Shown here piece by piece: positions 20,784-30,302 of a stretch of DNA of 30,302 nucleotides. The first letter of the stretch is position 1; every line of letters starts with the position of its first letter. The DNA comes from Phoronis ovalis (Eukaryota; Phoronida; Phoronidae): the NCBI GenBank assembly GCA_028565635.1, contig JAOXYB010032064.1, positions 1-30,302 on the forward strand, given 5' to 3'. Below the pieces are notes generated by a model. It had not been told where the DNA came from, ran no database searches, and saw only the letters and a list, made by a program, of their open reading frames with translations. Both the position numbers and the translations under genes were made by a program.

Positions 20784-21175
20784 TAGGCCCCCTGTTTTTT
20801 CAGCTCCGGCATTTAACACAGGATATGTTTTTCACGCTTCTCAAAGCTTTATTTACCACAGGGTATGCTTTTCTTGTTGGACATTTGCACAGGGCATATT
20901 TTTAAAAAAATATTCGTTTACCACAGGTTGTATTTCTTGAAAAAAAGAAGGTTTTAACGACATGAAAAATTAAGGTTCATAAATTTTTCCATACTTATTT
21001 ACCACAGGGTATCTATTTACGACGAGTTATTTACGACGGGGTATATTTTTCATATTTTTTCATTTACGACAGGGTATATTATTGGTGATCTTTATTTAGT
21101 ACGTGGTCAGGGTTTTTACCCTGGGTCGCACACCCCCCTACAACTTTTCTGTCAAGTACCGTCCGGGGAGCTGGT
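20743..21175. mobile_element. Repeat element with internal minisatellite at the 3' end of the nucleotidyltransferase gene
   Basis: The segment TATATATATGTGCCGCC, then AGGCCCCC, a T-run and ACACAGGATAT, matches the complement of 9640-9695, so both belong to one element family. From about 20811 to 21090 it holds degenerate repeats (tttaccacagggtatgtttttc and variants, about 35 bp), then a G/C-rich end near 21165 (CCGTCCGGGGAGCTGG). The stop codon of the preceding gene (20781-20783) falls inside it. Confidence 0.6.
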
Positions 21176-21691
21176 AATATAATGTGATCACGTTACCAAA
21201 CTCAAATTCTTACGTACATTTATATATATAACATTATTTTTTAAATTATGTTTATGTAGCAAATGGACGGATATGTTCTAGCAGTTTGGTTTTTAGCTAT
21301 GCTTGCAATTACGAGCAGCATCATTGTCAAATCAGGAACGACTTCAAATGACCGCATGCGAGAAAGCTCTCCTAGCAGCTGTGTACTGCTCCCTTATAGT
21401 ACTTAGTGTAGTGTTTGAATGCACATTTAAAAAGTTTTTGCATATAGTTTAGTTTTTGTTACTTTCCACTACAACGTAGAGTAAATGAAAATTGATATAA
21501 ATTGTTACATTAATTTTTTATATTAATGTTTGCATTGTTGTAAAATTGAGCCTAAAGGAAAATTGTACAGTAAAGGGAATATGTAATACTATATAATGTT
21601 TGTTCCTGCTTATTGATAGGCTTTGAGGTTGTAATAATATATTTGTAGATGATAATTGTACTTTTATTTCTTCATTTATAACAGTATTATC

Positions 21692-21697
21692 AATAAA
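21692..21697 (+). terminator. Polyadenylation signal AATAAA
   Basis: AATAAA in the AT-rich stretch about 0.9 kb past the stop of the nucleotidyltransferase gene. It is the best candidate I see, but AATAAA is frequent in DNA this AT-rich. Confidence 0.3.
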
Positions 21698-22920
21698 TTA
21701 TAAATCATTTTAGTAATGAAAATAGAGATATGTAAAATTGGAGTTTTGCATTCGGTCTTCTTAAGCATACTCATAATTTGACCAATATATTTGCGCAGTT
21801 GAAATAATTGTAATTTATCATCACCTTAGGAAATTAGAGTAGAAAAGTGTCAGTTGTACAGAGATAACATACAAAGATAACACAAACTTTAAGTTCAGAC
21901 AGAACCCAGACTATTTTATTGGGTTTATATTAATAAAATTTTATGAATGAATGTAAAAATAAAATTTGCATTTTGAAAGTGGTTTGTTGTCAATGACATT
22001 GTATGAAATTGCCTGATCCGTATTTTCTTATTACTGTTTTGATGCATTAAATTACTTAAACATTATTTGTTTTCTATCTTAATTTTAAATTCAAGCAAAG
22101 TGCAGACCATTTGAACACAGTCCATTTAGTCCGGTAAAATTCAGTAATGCATTTTTAAATGCATTTTGTTTAAAAACAAAACAATTAATGAAGCAAACCT
22201 GTCCGGAGACATGTACCTCGGTATTTAATCTCTTATGTAGTTAGCATAATATATCTTTGGTTTTAAATGATAATATAAATTGAGTGAGGAAAAGGAAGCT
22301 GTATTCTACTTTATAATGATCAAGAAGTGGCATCAAAACACTATTTTAATCTTTTTATGGTATCTTGCCTGACATCACGATGAATTTTTTTCTAGTTCCA
22401 ATTCGAAATAATTGTGCAACATTCCATGCATATTAATCCACTATAAGGACTGTTGGGGGGGGGGGGGTATCAGACATTTAATGCCATAGAGGGTGACACG
22501 AAATAAACAGAACACCACACACATTTTTTACGAAATTTTGACTCGTCAAGTGTGACAAAAAAATTATTTTTGTAATATTTCATTTTCTACTCTTGTTAAC
22601 ATACTTGTTTGCCGTTCCATAAGAAACATTTTTTTTTCAGTTTAATCAAGTGTTGGTCGAAAGTTGTTAAAACAGTACAGCGCAAATCAAAAATGAACAA
22701 ACATTTGCCTACTTGGGATATTTTTAGATCATTTCCCAAAGTATTTATTATTGCCACACGATTTTTTACATTTTAAAAACGAAGCTATGTTTATTTCAAC
22801 ACCAAATTTGCTCTCTTTAAAAAAACCTGCATGTTGTTATACATTTTTAACTGAGCCAGGCTTTATTTTGATATCTGAGGAGAATTTTGGACGAAAATAT
22901 GGTTCTGCATCTACCAGTCG

Positions 22921-23055
22921 TGGGGGGGTATAGGGGGGCTTTCGCGAGCTACGAGCATTGGGGTATGTTAAGTTCGAGCAGCGAGCATTCACTTTTTGGC
23001 GACCCTTTTTTGTCTTCTAACTGTGAGCATTGCACCCTGGGGGACCACTACTCCC
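22921..23055. repeat. Dispersed repeat related to the minisatellite at 29479
   Basis: It carries GAGCATTGGGG, TTAAGTTCGAGCAGCGAGCA and GTGAGCATTG after a G-run and CTTTCGCGAGC. The reverse complement matches the array at 29479-29600 (AATGCTCGCTGCTCG, ACTTAACA, CTCGCGAAA, CCCCCCT, TATA). It is an opposite-strand, partial copy of the same element. Confidence 0.65.
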
Positions 23056-24051
23056 CTTAATCGTAAACAATACAATAAAAATTAAAGCAGTTTTTATTTT
23101 TGAGTACATAATTGGGTTTATTTTTGAAAAATATAAGTTGTTTTACTGCTGAAATAGAACTGAAGCGACAGTACTCCAAACGTTTTCCCTGGCCTGTATG
23201 TTTATATTTTCAGTTTTACGAATTACTTTAAATGCATGCTACGTAACTTGAACACGCGTTTTACTCATTCGTGTCAATCTATAAAAAGAAACAATTTAGC
23301 CGCACTTTGTAACGTAGAGTAGCTGAGTTATCTAACCACAGATTAGCTAAACAGTTTGCCTTCAAGAGGTAAAAAATAACACCAATTTAATATTAATTGT
23401 TAATAAGGAAGTCTCTTACTGACAATAGTTTACGTATGGGTTGGGTTACAGAAGAGTTGCCTGAAAATGATAGTGTCAAAGTTTCTCATGTCTGGTGTGT
23501 GTACATGCGTCGTGAACAGTTGGTATGATATCATATAATATTATGCATCTGTTCAAAAATTAAAATTGAATTTTAACTAATTTATATAATTTATATTTAT
23601 ACAGTTAGCATGGCATTATATAATATACTTTAATATAACAAAAAACTAGAAGGAAGTATACAACGAAATGTAGTTGTCGTAAATGTAGTCAGTAAACGAT
23701 ATGAGTGTGACCGTTTCTATTGTCGCAAAGTTACGAGAATAAATTTGATGCAAAAAACACTTTATTTTTTTTAATAGTCTAAGTTAACAACAGATCGTCA
23801 TGAGAAAGGGTACTGTAAAATATTCGTGCAAAGCTAATTGACTTCTGCGAATATGTTATCAGCATTTCTTCTTTGATATAAAAACTGAACAAATCTCCTT
23901 TTCAGTCGTTTTCTACCAGTCTGTAATTTTTATCATTGCAAACTTTTTTCATCTTGCAAAAATTTGTAAAACTAACAGTGTTATTTCTATTAAATTGTGC
24001 ATTTTTTTAAATTTATTTCTTAACTTAGTATTCCCTTGTTTACTTTCAGCA

Positions 24052-25268
24052 ATGGGTTCCAGAATTTTGGTTGGTTTTATGTGGGTAGTTGTTTCTTGTT
24101 CTTTGATCTGCATAGCCATGGAGATAGAGGATCCTGATTTTGCTGTTCATTGTGGTCAAGACACGAAATGGTGTGGGGTATTTTGCCCGATACTTTCACA
24201 AGATGAAGACAAACCCAAAAATGAGTTTCATGGAAATATGTTATAAAGGCGATAATCAGCAGATGGTTGCTGATCTGGAACACTTGAAAATTCCGAATGC
24301 ATGTAAATTCGCGTGTGAAACATTTCATGCCGAACTTGGTGAAAATATTCCCGCCGATAGTTCGTGATTGCTGGTTAGGAAAACCTCCTGCATACTGTCA
24401 CCAGGATGAGGGGTGTATCAAGTGGTGTCAGCCGAAAGTGCATAAAGGCAAGGTTTGTACAAAACGTTACGGTTTCCAAAAAAACTTCTAAACAAATTAT
24501 GTTACGGACTACTTGTACAAATATATGAATTGTCAACTATGGCCAACAACAGGCACTTAAAAAGCTTGTAAATTAACGCGTATGTCCATTTTATCATTTT
24601 TCTTATTTCTTTTTTACAGACTCAAATTTGTAATTATTAAGCGTACTAAAAATATTATACGGTACGTTTCATTGTCTGGCATTTCCGGGACGTCGATATT
24701 TATTTTTTAAACCAATCATTATTTTAATAGCCAAATGTTCGCTTTTATGCATTTTTAAATTTTGCTGTTTCTTTAGTACGCTCGAATAATTGAAGCCAGA
24801 CCAAAGCAACATTAACAAAATTGTTTCCCCGAGAATTTAAAACTAATGTACTCAGCAGATTTATGCGGGTCTGATTAACATACATGTACATACTTATAGC
24901 TTTTACCAGAAGAAGGTTTCTGTTAATGCTAAATTGACATACAACTTATTCTAATTAAAATTAGCTATAGAAGTAAGTAGTATGAACTATTCATTATATT
25001 ACAATGCATGGCTCAGCTAGCTGTTGGAGTGCATGTATATTATACGAATGTGCACAAAGTAAACTTACTATACTTGTCATTTTAGAACTCCGTGTTTACT
25101 TTCTTTAAAACGTGCCTTGTTGGCAAAACACCTCCTGAAGATTGTAGAGATGAGACAGTCATGGGAGACATGTGCGCAGCAACACACAAGCTTCTCGGGC
25201 TTGACGCTAAATATGAGTATGACTCAAGATGCGTCATTGCTGGTGAAGATCCAAATGAACTATCATGA
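24052..25268 (+). pseudogene. Secreted cysteine-rich protein, paralogue 1, with two frameshifts
   Basis: Exon A (24052-24452) begins after acceptor TTTCAG at 24049 and encodes a signal peptide (about 23 residues) and cysteine-rich sequence homologous to the intact copy at 26485. It changes frame twice: in an A-run near 24219 and near 24350. The exon is 401 nt, two more than a multiple of three, so both breaks look like one-base insertions. Exon B (25086-25268, 60 codons) is open. It follows acceptor TTTTAG and joins the donor AAG|GTTTGT in phase 0. It contains CLVGKTPPEDCRDE. Compared with paralogue 2 it lacks both Pro/Thr/Ala-rich linkers. Function is unknown. It may be a recently dead copy or carry assembly errors. 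AATAAA follows at 25591-25596. Confidence 0.7.
25086..25268 (+). CDS. Exon B of cysteine-rich paralogue 1 (open frame)
   Basis: It is open from the acceptor at 25084-25085 to TGA, starting NSVFTFFKTCLVGKTPPEDC. It aligns with exon B of paralogue 2 over FF..CL.....PP.DC.DE......C and a last cysteine near the end. It is intact although exon A is broken, which argues for a recent break or an error in exon A. Confidence 0.72.
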   Translation, partial: NSVFTFFKTCLVGKTPPEDCRDETVMGDMCAATHKLLGLDAKYEYDSRCVIAGEDPNELS

Positions 25269-26484
25269 GCATGAATTTGAAAATTTTGTCAAGCAATAAG
25301 ACTTAATGAATTATAAGATACCGATGCTGTGTTTTTCTTCACATCTTTTCATATCCTTGCTGAATAAGTCGCTGATATTTTAAACATCCGTATCGCTATT
25401 ATTAGCAAATACAAACTAAAAACAGCTAAATGTTCTATTAACCTTTCCTACCATTTTATTACGTAAATACTTATAATTACAGTGATGGGAAGAACCAAGA
25501 AAGAAGTGAGGAATTGTAACCTTTTCAAAAACGTTTTTTAAATTCACTCTTGCTACAGTTTGGAACCAAATGAAAATAACATTTCTGAAAAATAAATTCT
25601 GATTTTACATCGAAAGTTGCTTGGATTTGTTAGTGTGCATGGACCGAAACTGTTCATGGTTTCAAATATTCCCACCAGGTGGTCATCAGTCATGCAGTAA
25701 TACATTTTGTAGGCTTAGAACTTTTTCCATGCAGGTCACGAAATGTCCTTTCCTACGAATCTCTTGGAAGGTAGATAACATAAACTGTTTTTTCTTAGAA
25801 TTTTTATCACAAAAATCGAAGTAAAACACAGATGTTTGGCTGAAAGTAAATTTGGCTCTAATTGCATATATATTACATTTTCACAAATTCCGTCATCCAC
25901 CTTTACAAATTTTAATTACAAAAACACGTTTACTAAACGTAAATTAAGTTCTTGAAATTCCGGCTTAAAAAGGAGAGACATGATTTTCGAAGAAGAAGCA
26001 AGCAGGATGATTAGAAATTGTTTCTTCTCAAAACTAAATTTTAATTAATAACGAAAGTCTTTTCCAAGTATGCCAGCATCGTAATTTATTGTTTTAAGGA
26101 AGCAAATTACTTTAATTGTGTTTAGTACTAGTTCTGATTGTTATTTTTTAATTCTAAATGCAGCTGGTTATTGGTAATTGGTTATAAGCATTAAATCAGT
26201 TGAATCACGAAGTTACGAAGTTGCTTAAACAGTATATTAGGCTGTCGATCATTAATTTATCTTTCAGACGATATCGAGACTATCTTTACTACAAGTCAGG
26301 TATCAATAATTAGCGCTATTGCTTTATGTCATTATGCAGTATACAGTGGCGTGCGAGCTATTTTGTAAAAGCTTACATTATCCGTATACAATAGCACATA
26401 TATTACGATAGTGTGGTGTTTAAATCAGTGAGTTTTCTTCAATCATTTATTAATTTCGTATTGTTTCCATTTTCTTTTTCAGAA
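25269..26484. other. Intergenic region between the two cysteine-rich paralogues
   Basis: AT-rich, with no supported gene. It includes a polyadenylation signal at 25591, a CTCF-like motif near 25672 and presumably the promoter and 5' UTR exon of paralogue 2, which I cannot place. Confidence 0.45.
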
Positions 26485-27033
26485 ATGGATTCCAAAGTTT
26501 TGATTGGTTTTATCTGGGCAGCTTCCTCTTGTTTCGTTGTCTGCCTGGCCGCTACTAATACCCCGGCCCCCACTACCCCGGTGCCCACTGCTCCGGATTT
26601 GAGTGTTAATTGCAATGGTGAATCATGGTGCGATGAATTCTGTCCATTCATTCACGGCATTGTTCGCACATTCAATTCTAGTAACAGCCTGAAGCTCTTG
26701 GGAACCTGTGTCATAGCTGACCATATGAAACCGACGTTTTTGGAAACCTGTTACATTGCTAAGGAGTTGAAAGAAAACCCGCTAGTACGGCTATTACTTC
26801 ATATTTTGAAAGAGCTTAGTACTAATCTAGCTCCAGCTCCGGCTCCAACTTCAGCGCCAACTGCAGGGCCTGTCTGTGGGTATATGTGTAACATTATTCG
26901 TACCAAACTTGGTGAGCCCGCTGAAGAGCACGCTCCCAGACTTCTTGACTGTTGGTTAGGAAATCCGCCAGCGGGATGCGCTCAGGATAGTGGTTGTCAT
27001 GACTTCTGCCTGCCGCGAACGGTAGAAGGCCAG
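26485..27033 (+). CDS. Exon A of cysteine-rich paralogue 2
   Basis: It carries 183 codons in phase 0 with the signal peptide and the first eleven cysteines of the mature protein. The open frame extends 72 bases upstream of this ATG. I chose 26485 because the acceptor is just before it and the paralogue starts at the equivalent place. Confidence 0.8.
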
Positions 27034-28539
27034 GTTTGTTAATTTCTGTTTTCGTTTTTGTACATTCACGAGTTATATCTGATTGAGTTACGTCTCAAAC
27101 TCTCAGTGTACACGGGCAAAATATTAGATGAACATACCCCTTTATCTCCGTAAGCTAAATGTTAAAGTGTTTTTAAATATTGTATTGTTTAATTAAAATT
27201 TAAGTAGCGCAAAATTCTAGTAAGATAGTATGACAAAAAAGGGATTGTTTACTACAGCCAACACGTACAAGTACAAGTTTTATGCTCAGCAGTACCGTAC
27301 AGTACACCAGGTATTTTTGTATCAGAACGTTTTACAAGCCAGAAAATTTACGCATTTATTTAATTTTGACATATTAACAACCCTGATAAACTATGTGAAA
27401 CTGATGTTAAACAGAAATTACAAGTTTAAGAAATTAATTAATTTCAAGTATAAACTGAGACAATATGGAATTGTTTTATAAGGATAAGTTGGGGGATTGT
27501 TGCAGTTTTAAAATATTAAAATGATATTGTTTTTTCATTACAAAATATATATGGTAATATTCTAAGACTGATATATAAAACGGATAAAATTTTAACGATT
27601 AAAGACATCCCAATTCGCACTGATATCGGAAAAAAAGTACTGAATTACGCAGAATTTGTAAAACCACTGTAAACTCGACTAAATATGCTTCAGTTTTCCA
27701 TGTCTGCAACTCATCGGAAAACCAGATTAATTGTGTACTTATACCATATACGAATCTGAGAACATTATCATAAAAAATACTAAATATCTAAAATGTATGA
27801 ATAAACTTTACTACAATTTGTTTCAAACCGTAAGAATCCTCCAGCAAAAAAAGTCTGCGCAAGAAAGGTTCTCTTTTAAAGTCCTTTGATCAGTCTTCCC
27901 GCCATAATTAGAAGTCAGATACTGCATGTTTTTAAGCAAATCTACACTGTTTGAGATATTTTTTTTTTAATCGATATGAAGTTAAATGAACCTTGCTGAT
28001 AATTACACATATATTTTCATAAATATTTTTAATCTAAAAACCTAGATAATCATATCAAAAATATGTAGGTTCCTATCTAGACATTCGTTAATTGCTGTTC
28101 ATCCATGTGAAAATTTCTGTATCTGTAATTGTAATAATTTTAGTAGCAATCTTCAGATTCTAGATCAATAAGGGACCGCCATATTATAATGAAACTGAAC
28201 TGGCGAATTTCCAATCTGAAATGTTATACTGCATGGGTATGAATGTTAAATAATCGTTATAGCTATACCTGGGTCCTCATAGAAAATTAGTGACGCATGT
28301 GCCGGTGTGTCGGTATTGTTTGTAAGGAATAGCTCTAGGTCGTGTATGATTTTTATTTCTCGTTACAGCAACCTGAGTTTGCCTTCTTCACGCACTGCCT
28401 TCAAGATGAAGCACCACCTGCAGACTGCAAAGATGAGACCATATTGTTTGATGTGTGTAAGGCACTTGGGGAAGTTAAAAATCTTGACACTGACAGGCAT
28501 TTGGAAGCACGATGCATGCTTGCCAATGTAATACCCTAA
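26485..28539 (+). CDS. Secreted cysteine-rich protein, paralogue 2 (two coding exons)
   Basis: Exon A (26485-27033) follows acceptor TTTTTCAG at 26481-26482. It has a signal peptide of about 22 residues (MDSKVLIGFIWAASSCFVVC, then LA), a Pro/Thr linker (TPAPTTPVPTAP), a first cysteine block (NC..WC..FC), a second Pro/Ala linker (APAPAPTSAPTAGP) and a block with CWLGNPPAGC. It ends CAG|GTTTGT, phase 0; without splicing, translation would stop at 27042. Exon B (28369-28539) starts after TTCTCGTTACAG and has CLQDEAPPADCKDE and two more cysteines. Spliced length is 239 residues with 15 cysteines after the signal peptide. C-x4/5-PP-x2-C occurs once per exon, so the exons look like diverged copies of one module. 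The linkers suggest O-glycosylation. I recognise no family; an extracellular, possibly immune or mucus role is a guess. Confidence 0.75.
28369..28539 (+). CDS. Exon B of cysteine-rich paralogue 2
   Basis: It has 56 codons and a stop, beginning QPEFAFFTHCLQDEAPPADC directly after a strong acceptor. It aligns with 25086-25268. The intron between the exons is 1335 bp, against 633 bp in paralogue 1. Confidence 0.8.
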   Translation, partial: QPEFAFFTHCLQDEAPPADCKDETILFDVCKALGEVKNLDTDRHLEARCMLANVIP

Positions 28540-28572
28540 TGAATTGTCTTATCATCAGAATGAAAGGTATAA

Positions 28573-28578
28573 AATAAA
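28573..28578 (+). terminator. Polyadenylation signal AATAAA
   Basis: It lies 34 bases after the stop codon of cysteine-rich paralogue 2, in a good position for a short 3' UTR. Confidence 0.55.
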
Positions 28579-29826
28579 ACTATAAGTTTTATTAGAGATA
28601 AAATTATGAAACCTTTGTCTGTTTATCTATGAAGTCTTCCGTCTTCCCATAGACATGCATGCTTAAATATCCTCTCTGTTACATATACTTCTTCAGTATT
28701 ACCAGTGTGAAGGGAATGGGTGACGTACATAGATTATTACGGAACAACAGTTGGACATCTATTTCTGGGTTTAACAGTCCCGGCTATTTATTCCTGTATA
28801 TTCAAAAGTCCAGATTTTTGAGACTATATTTTACAAAAATGGTATCAATAATTAAATGTCATGAATCTCAGAATATTTTTTGTCTGCGAATTGAATTTGA
28901 GGCGTCTAACTCGATTCACATTGACAGTATATAAAAACTGAAATCAAGAAAGAATGGGAATAAATGTTCTCGCGTACGCTTTGTGGACATTAATTTCCAT
29001 CTGATACACTGGGAACTAAGAATGTCCACCGAATGCGAATATTTATTTCTAGACAGGACGCTCATTTCATCAGGACTCTACAACTACAGAGATTTATAGG
29101 TTTTATACATGGATGAACAAATTCTTTTACAAACATAAACTGAAGCATTTGTCTGCGAATTTCGTATTGTCTAGTATAGGATTTTTTTCTAAACTGCTGA
29201 ATTGTACACAGTTTTAGGAGACGTTGGGGTTGGGATTTCAAAGTCATCTCCTTTATAAAAAGGTGCAAAAATGCACTTCTAAGCAATACACAAAAAATAA
29301 GCCAATTATAATTGCATGAAAAACAAAAGACAGTCATTTATTCACACATTCACACCGAGGTCAATAATAACTACAGACAGCAGAAAGCGGGGCAGAAAGC
29401 TACAAGCAAAAAAATGTCGACAAAAGAGAATCGTTAATAAAATTAGAAAACAAACAAAATAAAATGGTCGCCACAAAACAATGCTCGCTGCTCGCACTTA
29501 ACAGACCAAGACAATGCTCGCTGCTCGGACTTAACAGACCAAGACAATGCTCGCTGCTCACACTTAACAGACCCCAATGCTCGCGAAACCCCCCTGTATA
29601 GCCCTCACACTGAACCGAATGAGCCAGAATCGCCAGAGGGCGGTAGTAAAATGAATTTATTGAAATAATATCATAACGACTCAACGTAATCAATGAACGT
29701 TTAAAATAATGAAACCTTAATGATAGTACCATACAATACAATGCAAAAGTAGCGTTTAACTTACACATGTTTTGGTGAAATACGCGTTATAACGAAAACA
29801 ACTGTGTTCGCCTGTTTTTTTCCAAT
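28579..29826. other. Intergenic region
   Basis: No gene is supported. It holds the 33-bp minisatellite at 29479-29600 and a CTCF-like motif at 29631. The longer open frames on either strand lack recognisable content; the minus-strand frame over the minisatellite is open only because the unit length is a multiple of three. Confidence 0.45.
29479..29600. repeat. 33-bp minisatellite in a dispersed repeat
   Basis: Three nearly identical 33-bp units start at 29479, 29512 and 29545 (CAATGCTCGCTGCTC, then ACTTAACAGACC), followed by a truncated unit at 29575 that runs into CTCGCGAAACCCCCCTGTAT. The same end and unit occur inverted at 22921-23055. Confidence 0.85.
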
Positions 29827-29904
29827 ATGGCAGTCGCGGCGAGGGTGTATCCTTCCAGAGGAAGAATATTTCTGAAATGCCGGTCCAGTTTCAAGTTATG
29901 TTGG
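29827..29904 (+). CDS. Possible first exon with mitochondrial-type presequence
   Basis: ATGGCAGTCGCGGCG opens a short peptide, MAVAARVYPSRGRIFLKCRS and on to KLCW. It is rich in Arg, Ser and Ala and free of acidic residues, as in mitochondrial targeting sequences. It meets a possible donor (TTGG|GTAGGA at 29905) and in-frame stops follow soon after. The start sits in a locally GC-rich patch and in a YY1-like context (CCAATATGGCAG), often found at first exons of housekeeping and mitochondrial genes. The rest of the gene would lie beyond the window or within unseen exons. Low confidence. Confidence 0.28.
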
Positions 29905-30087
29905 GTAGGAAATGTGTATTTGAATACTGAACGCATTGTTTCATAAATCAGTACATTAATTAATTGAACAAGGTGTAAAACACTATTTATTATTCCATTT
30001 CTATTGGTTACCGACCAGCACACATCCAAGTTCTTATCTTATGAGAAGTTATGAGTTATGAACTTATTAGCCTACTAGGCCTGCAAA

Positions 30088-30118
30088 CATGACCCTACTG
30101 CTTGTCCGTAGGGTCATG
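30088..30118. repeat. Short perfect inverted repeat (11-bp arms)
   Basis: CATGACCCTAC (30088-30098) and GTAGGGTCATG (30108-30118) are exact reverse complements with a 9-nt loop. It may be the tip of a small palindromic element; no larger structure is evident. Confidence 0.6.
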
Positions 30119-30302
30119 ACCGCCTCGTATCTCAGACCAGCCGAAGTTCGAAAACACATACTTTCCTAATAAATTCCATCCAAATTTTTGCTTCTGCCTA
30201 TTCCTTTACTAATCCGCTTCGTATATATACCACCGTATCCAGATAACTTAATCAAAGATTCAACAGCACATCAGCATAAAATCCAAAATGCACTCTTGAA
30301 AG

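Larger units (their letters stand above)
21176..24049. other. Intergenic region
   Basis: About 2.9 kb of AT-rich DNA without a supportable gene. It holds a likely polyadenylation signal for the nucleotidyltransferase gene (21692-21697), a poly-G tract near 22455 and a dispersed repeat at 22921-23055. The last several hundred bases should contain the promoter and 5' UTR exon of the cysteine-rich gene, which I cannot delimit. Confidence 0.45.

Noticed and set aside
25621-25824. Plus-strand frame with several cysteines between the paralogues
   Set aside because: The cysteine spacing does not match the C-x4/5-PP-x2-C module, and there is no acceptor or donor in the matching place.
27230-27481. 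Frame within the intron of cysteine-rich paralogue 2 as an extra exon
   Set aside because: It is lysine/tyrosine-rich, lacks cysteines and has no counterpart in paralogue 1.
29400-29768. Minus-strand frame with an 11-residue repeat (SSEHCLGLL type)
   Set aside because: It is the translation of a 33-bp minisatellite in a dispersed repeat; a unit length divisible by three keeps any frame open.
1-30302. Bacterial operon, CRISPR array or tRNA genes
   Set aside because: No regularly spaced direct repeats with unique spacers, no tRNA-like T-loop motif in a cloverleaf context, and the spliced genes show eukaryotic DNA.

Overview
The window looks like nuclear DNA of an invertebrate animal, most likely a bivalve mollusc (inference). 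It is strongly AT-rich. Genes are split by GT-AG introns, intergenic space is wide, polyadenylation signals are present, and there is much debris of small inverted-repeat elements. There is no operon layout and no bacterial ribosome-binding signal. The mollusc guess rests on the gene types (an IFI44-like pseudo-GTPase, a GlnD/DUF294-like nucleotidyltransferase with TPR-like repeats, lineage-specific cysteine-rich secreted proteins), not on a diagnostic marker.

Layout. (1) 416-1551, plus strand: a coiled-coil protein with one central hydrophobic segment, reminiscent of helical pore-forming proteins, broken by one frameshift. (2) 14093-3031, minus strand: a gene I reassembled from eight coding exons. 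Exon lengths and splice phases agree and total 1809 nt (602 codons plus stop). It joins an N-terminal GTPase-like domain with decayed nucleotide-binding motifs to a C-terminal AAA+ ATPase of CbbX/SpoVK type with good Walker A and B motifs. Its introns hold several palindromic elements, a perfect 31-bp hairpin and possibly a nested first exon. (3) 14185-14575: a degenerate 78-bp tandem array between genes 2 and 4. (4) 16596-20783, plus strand: a 1395-residue protein in one uninterrupted coding exon, with a GlnD/DUF294-like nucleotidyltransferase domain and a long helical repeat region. Its last residues and stop codon lie in a dispersed repeat. (5) 24052-25268 and 26485-28539, plus strand: two tandem paralogues for a secreted cysteine-rich protein with the same two-exon structure. 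The first carries two frameshifts, the second is intact. (6) About 29827-29904, plus strand: a possible first exon of a gene that leaves the window.

Genes 2 and 4 stand head to head with about 2.5 kb between their start codons. Nucleotidyltransferases, IFI44-like GTPases, AAA+ ATPases and pore-forming-like proteins all recur in innate immune systems of animals and bacteria. A shared defence role for this neighbourhood is therefore a reasonable hypothesis, but nothing in the sequence proves it. The most notable items are the pseudo-GTPase/AAA+ fusion, the large nucleotidyltransferase-repeat protein, and the family of inverted-repeat elements with internal minisatellites.
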